From the NCBI GenBank assembly GCA_018110905.1, contig JAGBAZ010000013.1, positions 1 through 44,564 of the forward strand: DNA of 44,564 bases, given 5' to 3'. The notes beneath the pieces were generated by a model, which was not told the DNA's origin, made no database searches, and saw only the letters and a program-made list of their open reading frames with translations. This DNA is from Oscillospiraceae bacterium. GTDB lineage: Bacteria > Bacillota > Clostridia > Oscillospirales > Ruminococcaceae. Shown here one piece after another: positions 1 through 6,906 of this stretch (its first letter is position 1; the number at the start of each line of letters is the position of its first letter). Both the position numbers and the translations under genes were made by a program.

Positions 1-102
1 ATCCAAAAGCTTAACAATTACATTTATTACTACAACAATGACAGAATTTCTCTCAAATTAAAAGGAATGAGTCCTGTGCAATTCAGAACTCATTCCTCAT
101 AA
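1..102 (+). CDS. IS3-family transposase (OrfB), C-terminal end only
   Basis: The window opens inside a reading frame that runs from base 1 to a TAA at 100-102 and encodes 33 residues. It includes the stretch LKLKGMSPVQFRT. The pattern YxNxxRI...LKGMSPxxYR is the usual C-terminal end of IS3/IS150-group DDE transposases, downstream of the catalytic core. The catalytic residues lie outside the window, so activity cannot be judged. The inverted-repeat-like end follows 15 bp downstream, as expected for an intact right end. The frame was found by direct translation, because it has no start codon in the window. Confidence 0.8.
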   Translation: MQKLNNYIYYYNNDRISLKLKGMSPVQFRTHSS

Positions 103-141
103 TCTTAATATTCTTTTGTCTAATCTTTGGGGTTCACTTCA
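1..141 (+). mobile_element. Right end of an IS3-family insertion sequence
   Basis: The partial transposase is followed at 117-141 by TGTCTAATCTTTGG plus GGTTCACTTCA, which resembles the terminal repeat of IS3-family elements and ends in the expected CA-3'. The element boundary is therefore placed at base 141. This is 17 bp before the stop codon of the minus-strand thioesterase gene. The left end and the target duplication lie outside the window. Confidence 0.72.
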
Positions 142-158
142 GATGGGCGGCTGTTTTT

Positions 159-902
159 TTATTCATTGAATGAAAGTTTTGCAAGAAAAGCGGGTTTTCC
201 GTCCGTGGAACGGATTCCTGCGGCAAAGATTTCACCGTTTTCTTCTTTAAGGCGAAGTTCAACGCTTTCGCCAAGGCGGAGTTCACCGGTAAAACCGATT
301 TCATAACGGGAAAGATTCCCGAGGTTTGCTCTTGCATCTTCCGAAAGAGCATCGGTTATGAGATCCCCGTAACGGAAATTATTGACGTGACCAAGGGAAT
401 CTATCCAGCTTGGCATAACTTTTTGTGTCATAACGACGGGAAAATCGTCGGGTTTGATGCGGATACGGCTTTCTGCTTTAAGAAGTTCCTTTCCGTTTCC
501 GAGCTGATCGACTTTTTCGAGAACTTCGGGGTCGGAACAAAGGCGGCGGGTCTTCATATCAAAAATTGAAGAGAAGGTTGCCGCAACGGCGGCAACGCTT
601 CCGTCCGGATGGCAGATTTCAACTTCACGGCGGAAATAAACTCCCTTTTTCTCGGTGTGCCAGGTTCGGACGGAAAGTCTTTCGCCGTCACGGATGGGAG
701 ATTTTATATCAACGCTTATGGAAAGAAGTATCCAGGAAACGCCGTATTCCCGCATAAGATGCGGAACGTCGAGCCCGATGTTTTCAAGATGTTCCTCGGA
801 GATAACAACGATTATGCGCTGGAGTGCGGAAAGGGTAAGGGCGCGGTTTTCGTTCTGGGTTCCGGTGTCGGTCCGGAAAGTATATGTCTGTTCAAGTTCC
901 AT
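159..902 (-). CDS. Acyl-ACP thioesterase (FatA/FatB-like)
   Basis: This 247-residue protein matches the bacterial acyl-ACP thioesterase family, which hydrolyses acyl-ACP to release free fatty acids in the cytoplasm. The family is built of two hotdog folds. The N-terminal half carries a typical LMREYGVSWILLS helix and a strand with VRTWHTEKKG. The C-terminal half contains SWIDSLGHVNNFRYGD; the D-x-x-x-HVNN motif holds the Asp, Asn and His of the active region in the plant and bacterial enzymes. The length is normal for bacterial members. It begins six bases after the cysS stop and is probably the last gene of the T-box-controlled cysE-cysS operon. Substrate chain length cannot be read from the sequence. 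Confidence 0.88.
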   Translation of the reverse strand: MELEQTYTFRTDTGTQNENRALTLSALQRIIVVISEEHLENIGLDVPHLMREYGVSWILLSISVDIKSPIRDGERLSVRTWHTEKKGVYFRREVEICHPDGSVAAVAATFSSIFDMKTRRLCSDPEVLEKVDQLGNGKELLKAESRIRIKPDDFPVVMTQKVMPSWIDSLGHVNNFRYGDLITDALSEDARANLGNLSRYEIGFTGELRLGESVELRLKEENGEIFAAGIRSTDGKPAFLAKLSFNE

Positions 903-908
903 TTTTGT

Positions 909-2306
909 TTATGCCTTTTTCCATTTAACGCCCTGGGGGGTATCTTCGAGAACGATTCCCATGGCTTTGAGTTCATCGCGGATTCTGTCTGCTTCAGCCC
1001 AGTTGCGCTCTTTTCTTGCGGCCTGTCTTGCGGCGATAAGCTGTTCGACCTCTTCCTCAAGGCTCTCTTTCTTGCGGTTATAAAGGATTCCGAGAACGTT
1101 TGTGAGAGCATCGAAAAGTTCTGCAGCAGCTTCAAGAGCAGATTTTGCGTGAGGAGCGGTGATGAAGGTGTTGATTTCGCGGACAAGGTCGAAAATTACT
1201 GCAACCGCATCGGCGGTGTTGAGGTCATCGTCCATGGCGGTGATGAATGCCTGTTTTTTCTCTGCGAGCATTGCGATGAATTCTTCTTCGCCGCCCTGGT
1301 TTTCTGCCGGTGCGTTTTCGATTGCAAAATCAAGGTTGTCGCGGCAGGTGTACATTCTTTCAAGGGAAGCCTTTGCGGATTCGATAACGGTGAGGGTATA
1401 GTTAAGGGGCATTCTGTAATGCGCCTGGATCATCATGTATTTGATGGGTTCATAACCGTATTTTTCCGCAACATCACGGACGGTGAAGAAGTTTCCGAGG
1501 GATTTGGACATCTTTACGTTATCGACGTTGATATAGCCGTTGTGCATCCAGTAACGGGCATATTCGTGGCCGGTGCAGCATTCGCCCTGGGCAATTTCGT
1601 TTTCGTGGTGGGGGAAGATAAGGTCCTGGCCGCCGCAGTGGATATCGATGGTTTCGCCAAGGTGGTTTTTAATCATTGCGGTGCATTCGATATGCCAGCC
1701 GGGTCTGCCTTCGCCCCAGGGAGAAGTCCAGCTCGGTTCGCCGGGTTTTGCGGCTTTCCAAAGGCAGAAATCGAGGGGATCTTCTTTTTCGGAGTCTGCT
1801 TCGATTCTTGCGCCGGATTCAAGGTCGGAAACGTCCTGGTGAGAAAGTTTTCCGTATTCATCGAATTTTCTTACACGGAAATAGACAGAACCGTCGGAAA
1901 GGGGATAGGCGTAGCCTTTTTCCACAAGGCTTTCGACGATTTCGATGATTTTTTCCATGTTTTCGGTGGCTTTGGGGTGAACGGTCGCGGGTTTTACGCC
2001 AAGACCTTCGGCGTCTTTTTTATATTCGGCGATATATTTTTCAGCAACTTCGGAGGAAGTGATTCCTTCTTCATTTGCGCGTTTGATGATTTTATCGTCA
2101 ACGTCGGTGAAGTTCTGAACAAAGGTTACTTTGTTGCCGAGGAATTCAAGATAGCGGCGGAGAACGTCGAAAACGCAGATGGGTCTTGCGTTGCCGATGT
2201 GGATGAAGTTATAAACGGTGGGTCCGCAGGCATAGATTTTGAATTCGCAGGGGGTAAGGGGAACAAGTTCCTCTTTCTGTCTTGTCATTGTGTTGAAAAC
2301 TTTCAT
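909..2306 (-). CDS. cysS: Cysteinyl-tRNA synthetase
   Basis: This 465-residue class I aminoacyl-tRNA synthetase charges tRNA-Cys with cysteine. The HIGH signature appears as HIGN in FIHIGNARP near residue 37, which is usual for CysRS, and the second signature is KMSKSLGN near residue 268. Zinc-site residues are visible as YACGPTVYN (Cys28) and in the WHIECTAM and HCGGQDL segments. The C-terminal helical anticodon-binding region is complete. The start at 2306 is preceded by AAGGAG. The gene lies downstream of cysE, a common arrangement in Firmicutes, although a 0.4-kb repeat-flanked insertion separates the two here. The operon leader is a Cys T-box, so uncharged tRNA-Cys should raise expression. 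Confidence 0.97.
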   Translation of the reverse strand: MKVFNTMTRQKEELVPLTPCEFKIYACGPTVYNFIHIGNARPICVFDVLRRYLEFLGNKVTFVQNFTDVDDKIIKRANEEGITSSEVAEKYIAEYKKDAEGLGVKPATVHPKATENMEKIIEIVESLVEKGYAYPLSDGSVYFRVRKFDEYGKLSHQDVSDLESGARIEADSEKEDPLDFCLWKAAKPGEPSWTSPWGEGRPGWHIECTAMIKNHLGETIDIHCGGQDLIFPHHENEIAQGECCTGHEYARYWMHNGYINVDNVKMSKSLGNFFTVRDVAEKYGYEPIKYMMIQAHYRMPLNYTLTVIESAKASLERMYTCRDNLDFAIENAPAENQGGEEEFIAMLAEKKQAFITAMDDDLNTADAVAVIFDLVREINTFITAPHAKSALEAAAELFDALTNVLGILYNRKKESLEEEVEQLIAARQAARKERNWAEADRIRDELKAMGIVLEDTPQGVKWKKA

Positions 2307-2332
2307 TTCTGGGTCTCCTTTATATTGAAATA

Positions 2333-2380
2333 GCCTTCCGGTCGGGGAAGGTGGCCGCGAAGCGGACGGATGAGGGATTA
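2333..2380 (+). repeat. Palindromic dispersed repeat, left copy
   Basis: This copy reads GCCTTCCGGTCGGGGAAGG followed by TGGCCGCGAAGCGGACGGATGAGGG. It consists of a small hairpin (CCTTCC...GGAAGG), a GTGGC linker, a second GC-rich stem and a GGATGAGGG tail. It lies in the cysE-cysS gap in inverted orientation to the copy at 2744-2799. Together the two bracket the DUF559 pseudogene. A degenerate third copy lies at 5554-5616. Confidence 0.75.
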
Positions 2381-2743
2381 CCCCAACCTGTGTTTCACGA
2401 CCAGGTCAATGTGTGTGCAAACATTTTCGAAATTTCCATTAATATCTTTATTCAAAAAACGGACAACTTCAATTCCGACACTATTAAGATAATCTGTGCG
2501 TTCCGGATCATAACTTAACCCGTCGGGAATGTAATGCTGTTTTCCGTCAATTTCAATTACGAGGTTTGCTTTTCTGCAATAAAAATCAACGATATAGTTG
2601 CCGATTACTCTTTGCCTGTTGAACTGTACCGGATATGTTTTTTAAAAATCATACCAAAGGTGTTTTTCTTCCAGCGTCATATTTCTGCGTAAATCCCGTG
2701 ATTTATCGCACAGATTTGAATTGGACTCAAAATTTCTCGGCAT
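2378..2743 (-). pseudogene. DUF559 (PDDEXK/Vsr-like) endonuclease gene with in-frame stop
   Basis: Reading from ATG at 2743 gives MPRNFESNS and, further on, NMTLEEKHLWYDF, then a TAA at 2644-2642. The same frame then continues as KTYPVQFNRQRVIGNYIVDF, VIEIDGKQHY and GIEVVRF, ending at 2378. These are the hallmarks of DUF559 proteins: the (R)NMT-x-x-E-x-x-LW start, FxRQxxIGxYIVDFYC, the catalytic-type EIDGxQH and a final VVRF strand. Normally Leu follows YDF, so one T-to-A change (TTA to TAA) would explain the stop. No shift in frame is needed. Total length is 121 residues, normal for the family. The inverted repeats touch both ends of the gene. The nonsense codon could be a real mutation or a base-calling error. 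Confidence 0.82.
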
Positions 2744-2799
2744 GGCTATCCCTCATCCGTCATTTCCTTCGGAAATGCCACCTTCCTCTCTGGGAAGGC
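2744..2799 (-). repeat. Palindromic dispersed repeat, right copy
   Basis: On the minus strand this reads GCCTTCCCAGAGAGGAAGG, then TGGCATTTCCGAAGGAAATG, then ACGGATGAGGG. The architecture is the same as at 2333-2380 but the inner stem differs. It is inverted relative to the left copy. It overlaps the 3' end of cysE, and its sequence supplies about the last 15 codons of that gene. Confidence 0.75.
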
Positions 2800-3436
2800 T
2801 TTTTATTTCCGCAAGTTCCGCTTTAAGACGGTCGATTTCCATATAGAGCTTGCAGATTTCCTGGGAAACCGGGTCGGGAATATGGACCTGGTCGAGTTTT
2901 TCCGCAGGAACGACCTTTTTGCCGTGCTGGCGGACAACTCTTGCGGGGACGCCCACGGCGGTTGAATATTCGGGAATGGCATTGAGAACAACGGCATTTG
3001 CGGCTATTTTTGCGCCTTCGCCGACTGTGAAAGGCCCAAGGACCTTTGCGCCCGCTCCGACGATAACGTTGTTCATAAGGGTGGGGTGGCGTTTTCCGGT
3101 TTCCTTACCTGTACCGCCAAGAGTGACCCCTTGATAAATGGTGCAGTTGTCGCCGACTTCGGCGGTTTCGCCGATTACAACGCCGGAACCGTGGTCGATA
3201 AGGACGCCGCGGCCGATTTTTGCCGCCGGGTGGATTTCAACTCCGGTGCAAAAACGAACGATCTGCGAAAGAGCTCGGGCGGTGAATTTAAAACCGTGGT
3301 GCCAGAGCCAGAAAGCCGGCCGGTGCCACATTATTGCATGAAGTCCGGAATAAAGCAGAAAAACTTTGAATGCGGAAGGCGCCGCAGGGTCGCGGTCCCG
3401 GACGGCATATATATCTTTTTTAAGGCCTGAAAACAT
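2753..3436 (-). CDS. cysE: Serine O-acetyltransferase
   Basis: This 227-residue enzyme transfers acetyl from acetyl-CoA to L-serine, giving O-acetylserine, the direct precursor of cysteine. Left-handed beta-helix hexapeptide repeats are evident (EIHPAAKIGRGVLIDHGSGV, then VIGETAEVGDNCTIYQGV). DHGSGVVIGE contains the active-site His of the family, and TLGGTGKETGKRHP forms the expected CoA/substrate loop. GIPAR-type closure appears as VGVPARVV. The length suits the short CysE/EpsC form. ATG at 3436 follows AAGGGGTGA. It is the first gene behind the Cys T-box leader. The extreme C-terminus (SLPREEGGISEGNDG) is translated repeat sequence and probably not ancestral. Confidence 0.95.
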   Translation of the reverse strand: MFSGLKKDIYAVRDRDPAAPSAFKVFLLYSGLHAIMWHRPAFWLWHHGFKFTARALSQIVRFCTGVEIHPAAKIGRGVLIDHGSGVVIGETAEVGDNCTIYQGVTLGGTGKETGKRHPTLMNNVIVGAGAKVLGPFTVGEGAKIAANAVVLNAIPEYSTAVGVPARVVRQHGKKVVPAEKLDQVHIPDPVSQEICKLYMEIDRLKAELAEIKSLPREEGGISEGNDG

Positions 3437-3458
3437 AAATTCACCCCTTAGGAAAGAA

Positions 3459-3741
3459 TAAAAAAACCTCCGTCACAAATTTCTTTGTGACGGAGGCGGT
3501 AAAAACAAATCTATCGCGGTTCCACTCCGGTTTATAACTCAAAGGGTCAGACAACCCTTTGCCGGTAACGGCGGCTTCCGCAAAACGATACTTGCCGTGC
3601 TCGAAAAAGCAGGCTTTCCCGTTTCGTGCTCATCGGGTGCATTTTACCGTGCTCGAACAAGTGAACTTTCAGCAAATGTTCACCTCTCTGGTGCTCAAAC
3701 ATTCTCGGTTACTTCTCCCGGTCATCGCATTTATAATATTG
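3459..3741 (-). promoter_or_regulatory. T-box riboswitch (cysteine) controlling cysE-cysS
   Basis: On the minus strand, the leader carries the antiterminator signature GGAGTGGAACCGCG (3515-3528). An intrinsic terminator follows, with stem CCTCCGTCACAAA/TTTGTGACGGAGG (3467-3496) and a T-run. A long stem I region lies upstream, containing GGTGAACATTTGCTGAAAG. A TGC codon in the context AAATGCACC (3639-3641) is a good specifier candidate and matches tRNA-Cys and the downstream cysteine genes. By known T-box logic, uncharged tRNA-Cys would favour the antiterminator. The exact stem I fold was not computed. Confidence 0.92.
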
Positions 3742-3746
3742 AATTT

Positions 3747-3775
3747 AATATAACATAATAAAAAGCGGAATGCAA
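3747..3775 (-). promoter_or_regulatory. Sigma-A-type promoter of the T-box leader
   Basis: On the minus strand, TTGCAT (3775-3770) and TATATT (3752-3747) are separated by exactly 17 bases and lie just upstream of the T-box leader. The promoter starts only 8 bp beyond the stop codon of the carboxypeptidase gene. No terminator is visible between them, so some read-through from that gene is possible. Confidence 0.7.
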
Positions 3776-3782
3776 GAGTTTT

Positions 3783-5105
3783 TTATCTGTCGTGCCCAAG
3801 CCTTCTGTAATGGCGGTGTTTGCGAAGGCGGTTATATTTTCTTATATTATATGCACGGATTATAAAAATGATGATTGCAAGAGCGGCAAGGATCCCGAAA
3901 GGAATTGCAATAAAAATCCACCAGCGGAAAGTGCTGTTTTCGTTTTTGATTTCCGCTTCGGAGGAAATTACGGAAGATTCCTTTACGATGTGATATTCCG
4001 GAGAAATGGAAAAGGAGGAAGTTGCCATATTTTCGCTGGTTTTGTTGAAAGAAATATTAAGGGCAACATTGCTTACTTCGGAAAGCTGGCAGGATTCGGG
4101 AATGTTTGCCTTGGCGGAAATATCGGAAACGCTCATATCGTCTGTCAAAAGAACGGTTGTCGCTGCCATGGGGTAAACAGTCATTTCACCGTAAAGAGAA
4201 TTTCCGTCATAAACGGAAAGTTTCGATTTTTTTACAGTTACGGGAATTTCAACGCTTTTGAAATTGTTGAAGCAATAATCAAGGAGAAGGCGGGAATCTT
4301 TATATTTTGCATTTTTGTTTTTGCTTTTCATAACAACGCAGATAAGATCCATTTCGCCGTTGGAAGCGGTGGTAACTGCGGTGTGCATTGCTTCTTCGGT
4401 CCAGCCGAGTTTTCCGCCGGTGGCGTAATCATAACCGTGAGTCGCATTATACTGGCTTCCGACAATCATGGCATGGTGGGTTCCGAAAGTTCTTTCGCCG
4501 TTTTTGTTGGTTGCGGGAATTGTCCATTCCCATGCAGAAAAATAGGTCATGAATCCCGGAACGGAAAGGGCATATTTCGTAATGACAGCCATATCTCTTG
4601 CGGTGGTATAATGGTTCATTTCCGGCATTCCGGTTGCGTTTGAAAAATGGGAACCGGTGCAGCCGAGTTCCGCAAGTTTTTCGTTCATAAGCCGGACAAA
4701 AGCAAGCTGGCTTCCTGCGGAAGCGTCTGCAAGGGCCATTGCACAGTCGTTTGCGGATTCCACCATGGCGCCATAGAGAAGATCTTCAACGGTGCAGGTT
4801 TCGCCTTCGGAAAAAGCAAGGTGGGTGCTGGCTTTGTCATAACTTGCGGCTTCTTTTGAAAAAGTGTATTCCGCTTTCGGGTCAAGACGTTCAAGAGCCA
4901 TTGCACAGGTGAGAATTTTTGTTATGGAAGCGGGTTCGCGCTTTGCGTTTTCGTTTCCGCCAATCAATATCTGGCCGGTTTTGGAATCCATTACGCACCA
5001 GGTTTCTGAAATTATTTCAGAAGAAGGCATTGCGGCAAAAGCCGGAACACAGAAAGAAAAAACAGTAATAAAACAAAATAAAAGAGAAAGAAGTTTTTTT
5101 ATCAT
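3783..5105 (-). CDS. D-alanyl-D-alanine carboxypeptidase (DacF-like PBP)
   Basis: This protein trims the terminal D-Ala from peptidoglycan stem peptides at the outer face of the membrane. The start was set at 5105 (MIKKLLSLLF), preceded by AAAAGGATTG, rather than at an in-frame codon 75 bp upstream. It gives 440 residues with a signal peptide ending at AFA. Peptidase S11 motifs: SITK (Ser60 nucleophile, Lys63) and SAN in VESANDCAM. The third motif, normally KTG, reads KLG in GGKLGWTEEA. A C-terminal domain follows, then a membrane helix (WWIFIAIPFGILAALAI) and a basic tail, whereas many relatives have only an amphipathic anchor. The KLG change may alter activity; the rest of the fold looks intact. 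Confidence 0.9.
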   Translation of the reverse strand: MIKKLLSLLFCFITVFSFCVPAFAAMPSSEIISETWCVMDSKTGQILIGGNENAKREPASITKILTCAMALERLDPKAEYTFSKEAASYDKASTHLAFSEGETCTVEDLLYGAMVESANDCAMALADASAGSQLAFVRLMNEKLAELGCTGSHFSNATGMPEMNHYTTARDMAVITKYALSVPGFMTYFSAWEWTIPATNKNGERTFGTHHAMIVGSQYNATHGYDYATGGKLGWTEEAMHTAVTTASNGEMDLICVVMKSKNKNAKYKDSRLLLDYCFNNFKSVEIPVTVKKSKLSVYDGNSLYGEMTVYPMAATTVLLTDDMSVSDISAKANIPESCQLSEVSNVALNISFNKTSENMATSSFSISPEYHIVKESSVISSEAEIKNENSTFRWWIFIAIPFGILAALAIIIFIIRAYNIRKYNRLRKHRHYRRLGHDR

Positions 5106-5151
5106 TTCAACAATCCTTTTTGCGGGAAAATTTTTTAACACGTTATTTTTT

Positions 5152-5180
5152 ATAATAACATATAAATCTGTTTGTTGCAA
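5152..5180 (-). promoter_or_regulatory. Probable promoter of the carboxypeptidase gene
   Basis: On the minus strand, TTGCAA (5180-5175) and TATTAT (5157-5152) have a 17-base spacer and lie about 50 bp before the chosen start at 5105. This supports the shorter protein start. Confidence 0.6.
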
Positions 5181-5259
5181 AATACTTTTCGGAATATTAA
5201 GGAATATTTAATATTTTTTCGGCAAAAATAGGATTAAAAATAAAAAAGGAGATGTTTTT

Positions 5260-5484
5260 ATGGATATGAGCGCCATCACATGGGTGGACAGACTTGCCCT
5301 TGCGCTTATTATAATCGGCGGCCTTAACTGGGGTCTTATCGGAATTCTTGATTTTGACCTTGTTGCATGGCTTTTCGGAAGTCCGGAAGCTCTTTTAAGC
5401 AGAGTTGTCTATACCCTGGTCGGAATCGGTGCGGCATGGGGAATCACGCTTCTCTTCCGGCCGAGAGAGGAAAGAGCAACCTGA
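5260..5484 (+). CDS. DUF378 family small membrane protein
   Basis: This 74-residue protein has two predicted membrane segments (LALALIIIGGLNWGLIGILD and VVYTLVGIGAAWGITLLF). The IGGLNWGLIG segment and the loop with DLVAWLFG are typical of DUF378 (YuzA-like) proteins. Their function is unknown. ATG follows AAAAAGGAGATG. A terminator follows at 5519-5550, so this is probably a single-gene transcript divergent from the carboxypeptidase gene. Confidence 0.9.
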   Translation: MDMSAITWVDRLALALIIIGGLNWGLIGILDFDLVAWLFGSPEALLSRVVYTLVGIGAAWGITLLFRPREERAT

Positions 5485-5518
5485 TGCAAAAACGGGCGGA
5501 CAATATCCGCCTTTACAT

Positions 5519-5550
5519 AAAAAAATGCTCCCTTGCGGGAGCGTTTTTTT
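5519..5550 (+). terminator. Intrinsic terminator after the DUF378 gene
   Basis: The stem GCTCCC/GGGAGC with a TTGC loop is followed by seven or more T residues and lies 35 bp after the DUF378 stop codon. The flanking A-run could let it also act on minus-strand transcripts leaving tgt. Confidence 0.85.
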
Positions 5551-5553
5551 ATC

Positions 5554-5616
5554 GGCCTTCCCGAAGGGGAAGGTGGATTTTTGCAGCTTGTTGCAAAAAG
5601 AGGAATGAGGGATTAC
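5554..5616 (+). repeat. Degenerate solo copy of the palindromic repeat
   Basis: The sequence GGCCTTCCCGAAGGGGAAGG, then TGG, an inner stem TTTTTGCAGC...TTGCAAAAA, then GAGGAATGAGGGATTA has the same plan as the copies flanking the DUF559 pseudogene. Here no endonuclease gene is attached. It sits between converging DUF378 and tgt. Confidence 0.65.
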
Positions 5617-5662
5617 AGGTAACCCGGAGGGTTTGGCAGTTTTTTTATAAAAAGACTTGCTG

Positions 5663-6796
5663 TCACACCTGTTTATCCAGAATTTCTCTGTATTTCTGAT
5701 AAAACTCCTCAAAGGTTCCGTTTTCGATTTCCTTGCGTATTTTCGCCATCATTTCGTTATAGAACCAAAGGTTATGGAGAACGCAAAGGCGCATTCCAAG
5801 GCGCTCGTCCGCTTTCAAAAGGTGGCGGATATAGCCTTTGCTGTAACTGCGGCATGCGGGACAGCCGCAATTTTCGTCAATGGGTGTGCCGTCGAATTTG
5901 AATTTTTCCGCAAGAATGCGGACTTTTCCGTTCCAGGTAAAAACATTGCCGTGCTGGGCGTTCCGAAGGGGAAGAACGCAGTCGAAAAAATCTATTCCGC
6001 GGTGGACTCCCTCAAGGATATTGAGCGGAGTTCCGACGCCCATAAGATATCTGGGTTTATCCTTCGGCATAAAAGGTTCAACGGCGTCGATTATGCGGTA
6101 CATTTCCTCGGCGCTTTCGCCGACGGAAAGTCCGCCGATGGCGTAGCCGTCAAGACCTTCGATTTCTGCGATTTCCTTCATATGTTCAATACGGATATCG
6201 TCATAAGTTCCGCCCTGATTGATTCCGAAAAGAAGCTGGCCGGGGTTTATGGTTTCGGGGTTTTCGGCAAGTTTTTTATGTTCCGCAATGCAGCGGCGAA
6301 GCCAGCGGGTGGTTCTTGCAACGGATTTTTCAACATAATTACGGGGAGCGGGGTTTTCTATGCATTCGTCAAAAGCCATTGCGATGTCGCTTCCGAGTTT
6401 GGATTGAATCTGCATTGATTCTTCCGGACCCATGAAAATCTTGCGTCCGTCTATATAGGAAGTGAAATATGCGCCTTCTTCCTTGATTCGGCGGAGATTA
6501 TGGAGCGAAAAAACCTGGAAGCCGCCGGAATCCGTAAGAACGGGTTTATCCCAGTTCATAAATTTATGAAGTCCGCCAAGCCGTGAAATTAGGTCTTCGC
6601 CGGGCTGCATATGAAGATGATAGGTGTTGGAAAGTTCCACAAGGGTGCCGATTTCCCGAAGGTCGTCGGTGGAAGCTCCGCCGCGTATTGCGGCCGCCGT
6701 GCCGACATTCATAAAAACCGGGGTTTCGATAATGCCATGGGGAGTTTCGAGCCTTGCTCTGCGGGCTTTTCCACAGGTGGTGATAATTTCGTACAT
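5663..6796 (-). CDS. tgt: tRNA-guanine transglycosylase (queuine tRNA-ribosyltransferase)
   Basis: This 377-residue TIM-barrel enzyme exchanges guanine-34 for preQ1 in tRNAs with GUN anticodons, the base-insertion step of queuosine formation. Diagnostic segments are VLTDSGGFQVFSL (contains the general-acid Asp), the nucleophile region in DFFDCVLPLRNAQHG, and the zinc site CGCPACRSYS with a later CVLHN. The start at 6796 (MYEIITTCG) follows a strong GGAGG. An upstream in-frame codon at 6850 has no such site and would add 18 atypical residues. No other queuosine genes are nearby. Confidence 0.96.
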   Translation of the reverse strand: MYEIITTCGKARRARLETPHGIIETPVFMNVGTAAAIRGGASTDDLREIGTLVELSNTYHLHMQPGEDLISRLGGLHKFMNWDKPVLTDSGGFQVFSLHNLRRIKEEGAYFTSYIDGRKIFMGPEESMQIQSKLGSDIAMAFDECIENPAPRNYVEKSVARTTRWLRRCIAEHKKLAENPETINPGQLLFGINQGGTYDDIRIEHMKEIAEIEGLDGYAIGGLSVGESAEEMYRIIDAVEPFMPKDKPRYLMGVGTPLNILEGVHRGIDFFDCVLPLRNAQHGNVFTWNGKVRILAEKFKFDGTPIDENCGCPACRSYSKGYIRHLLKADERLGMRLCVLHNLWFYNEMMAKIRKEIENGTFEEFYQKYREILDKQV

Positions 6797-6850
6797 TGCT
6801 TTCCTCCGGAAGGATTTATAATAGAAATATAATAACATAAAAAAACTCAT

Positions 6851-6890
6851 AAAAAAAGCCGTTCCCGAAAGAAAAGGAACGGCTTTTTTT
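6851..6890. terminator. Bidirectional intrinsic terminator
   Basis: The perfect stem AAAAAAAGCCGTTCC/GGAACGGCTTTTTTT has T-runs on both strands. It lies just downstream of the minus-strand dehydrogenase gene and upstream of tgt, so its main role is to end the dehydrogenase transcript. Confidence 0.85.
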
Positions 6891-6906
6891 ATGTTGGGGG
6901 TATTTT

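Noticed and set aside
609..2333. Long plus-strand open frame (574 codons) over cysS and the thioesterase
   Set aside because: It is antisense to two well-defined genes, has no family motifs and is rich in Phe, Cys and Gly from reverse-complemented codons. It is a shadow.
2400..2745. Frameshift in the DUF559 gene at the T6/A5 run
   Set aside because: Base counting shows both halves are in the same frame; a single TAA codon is the only break.
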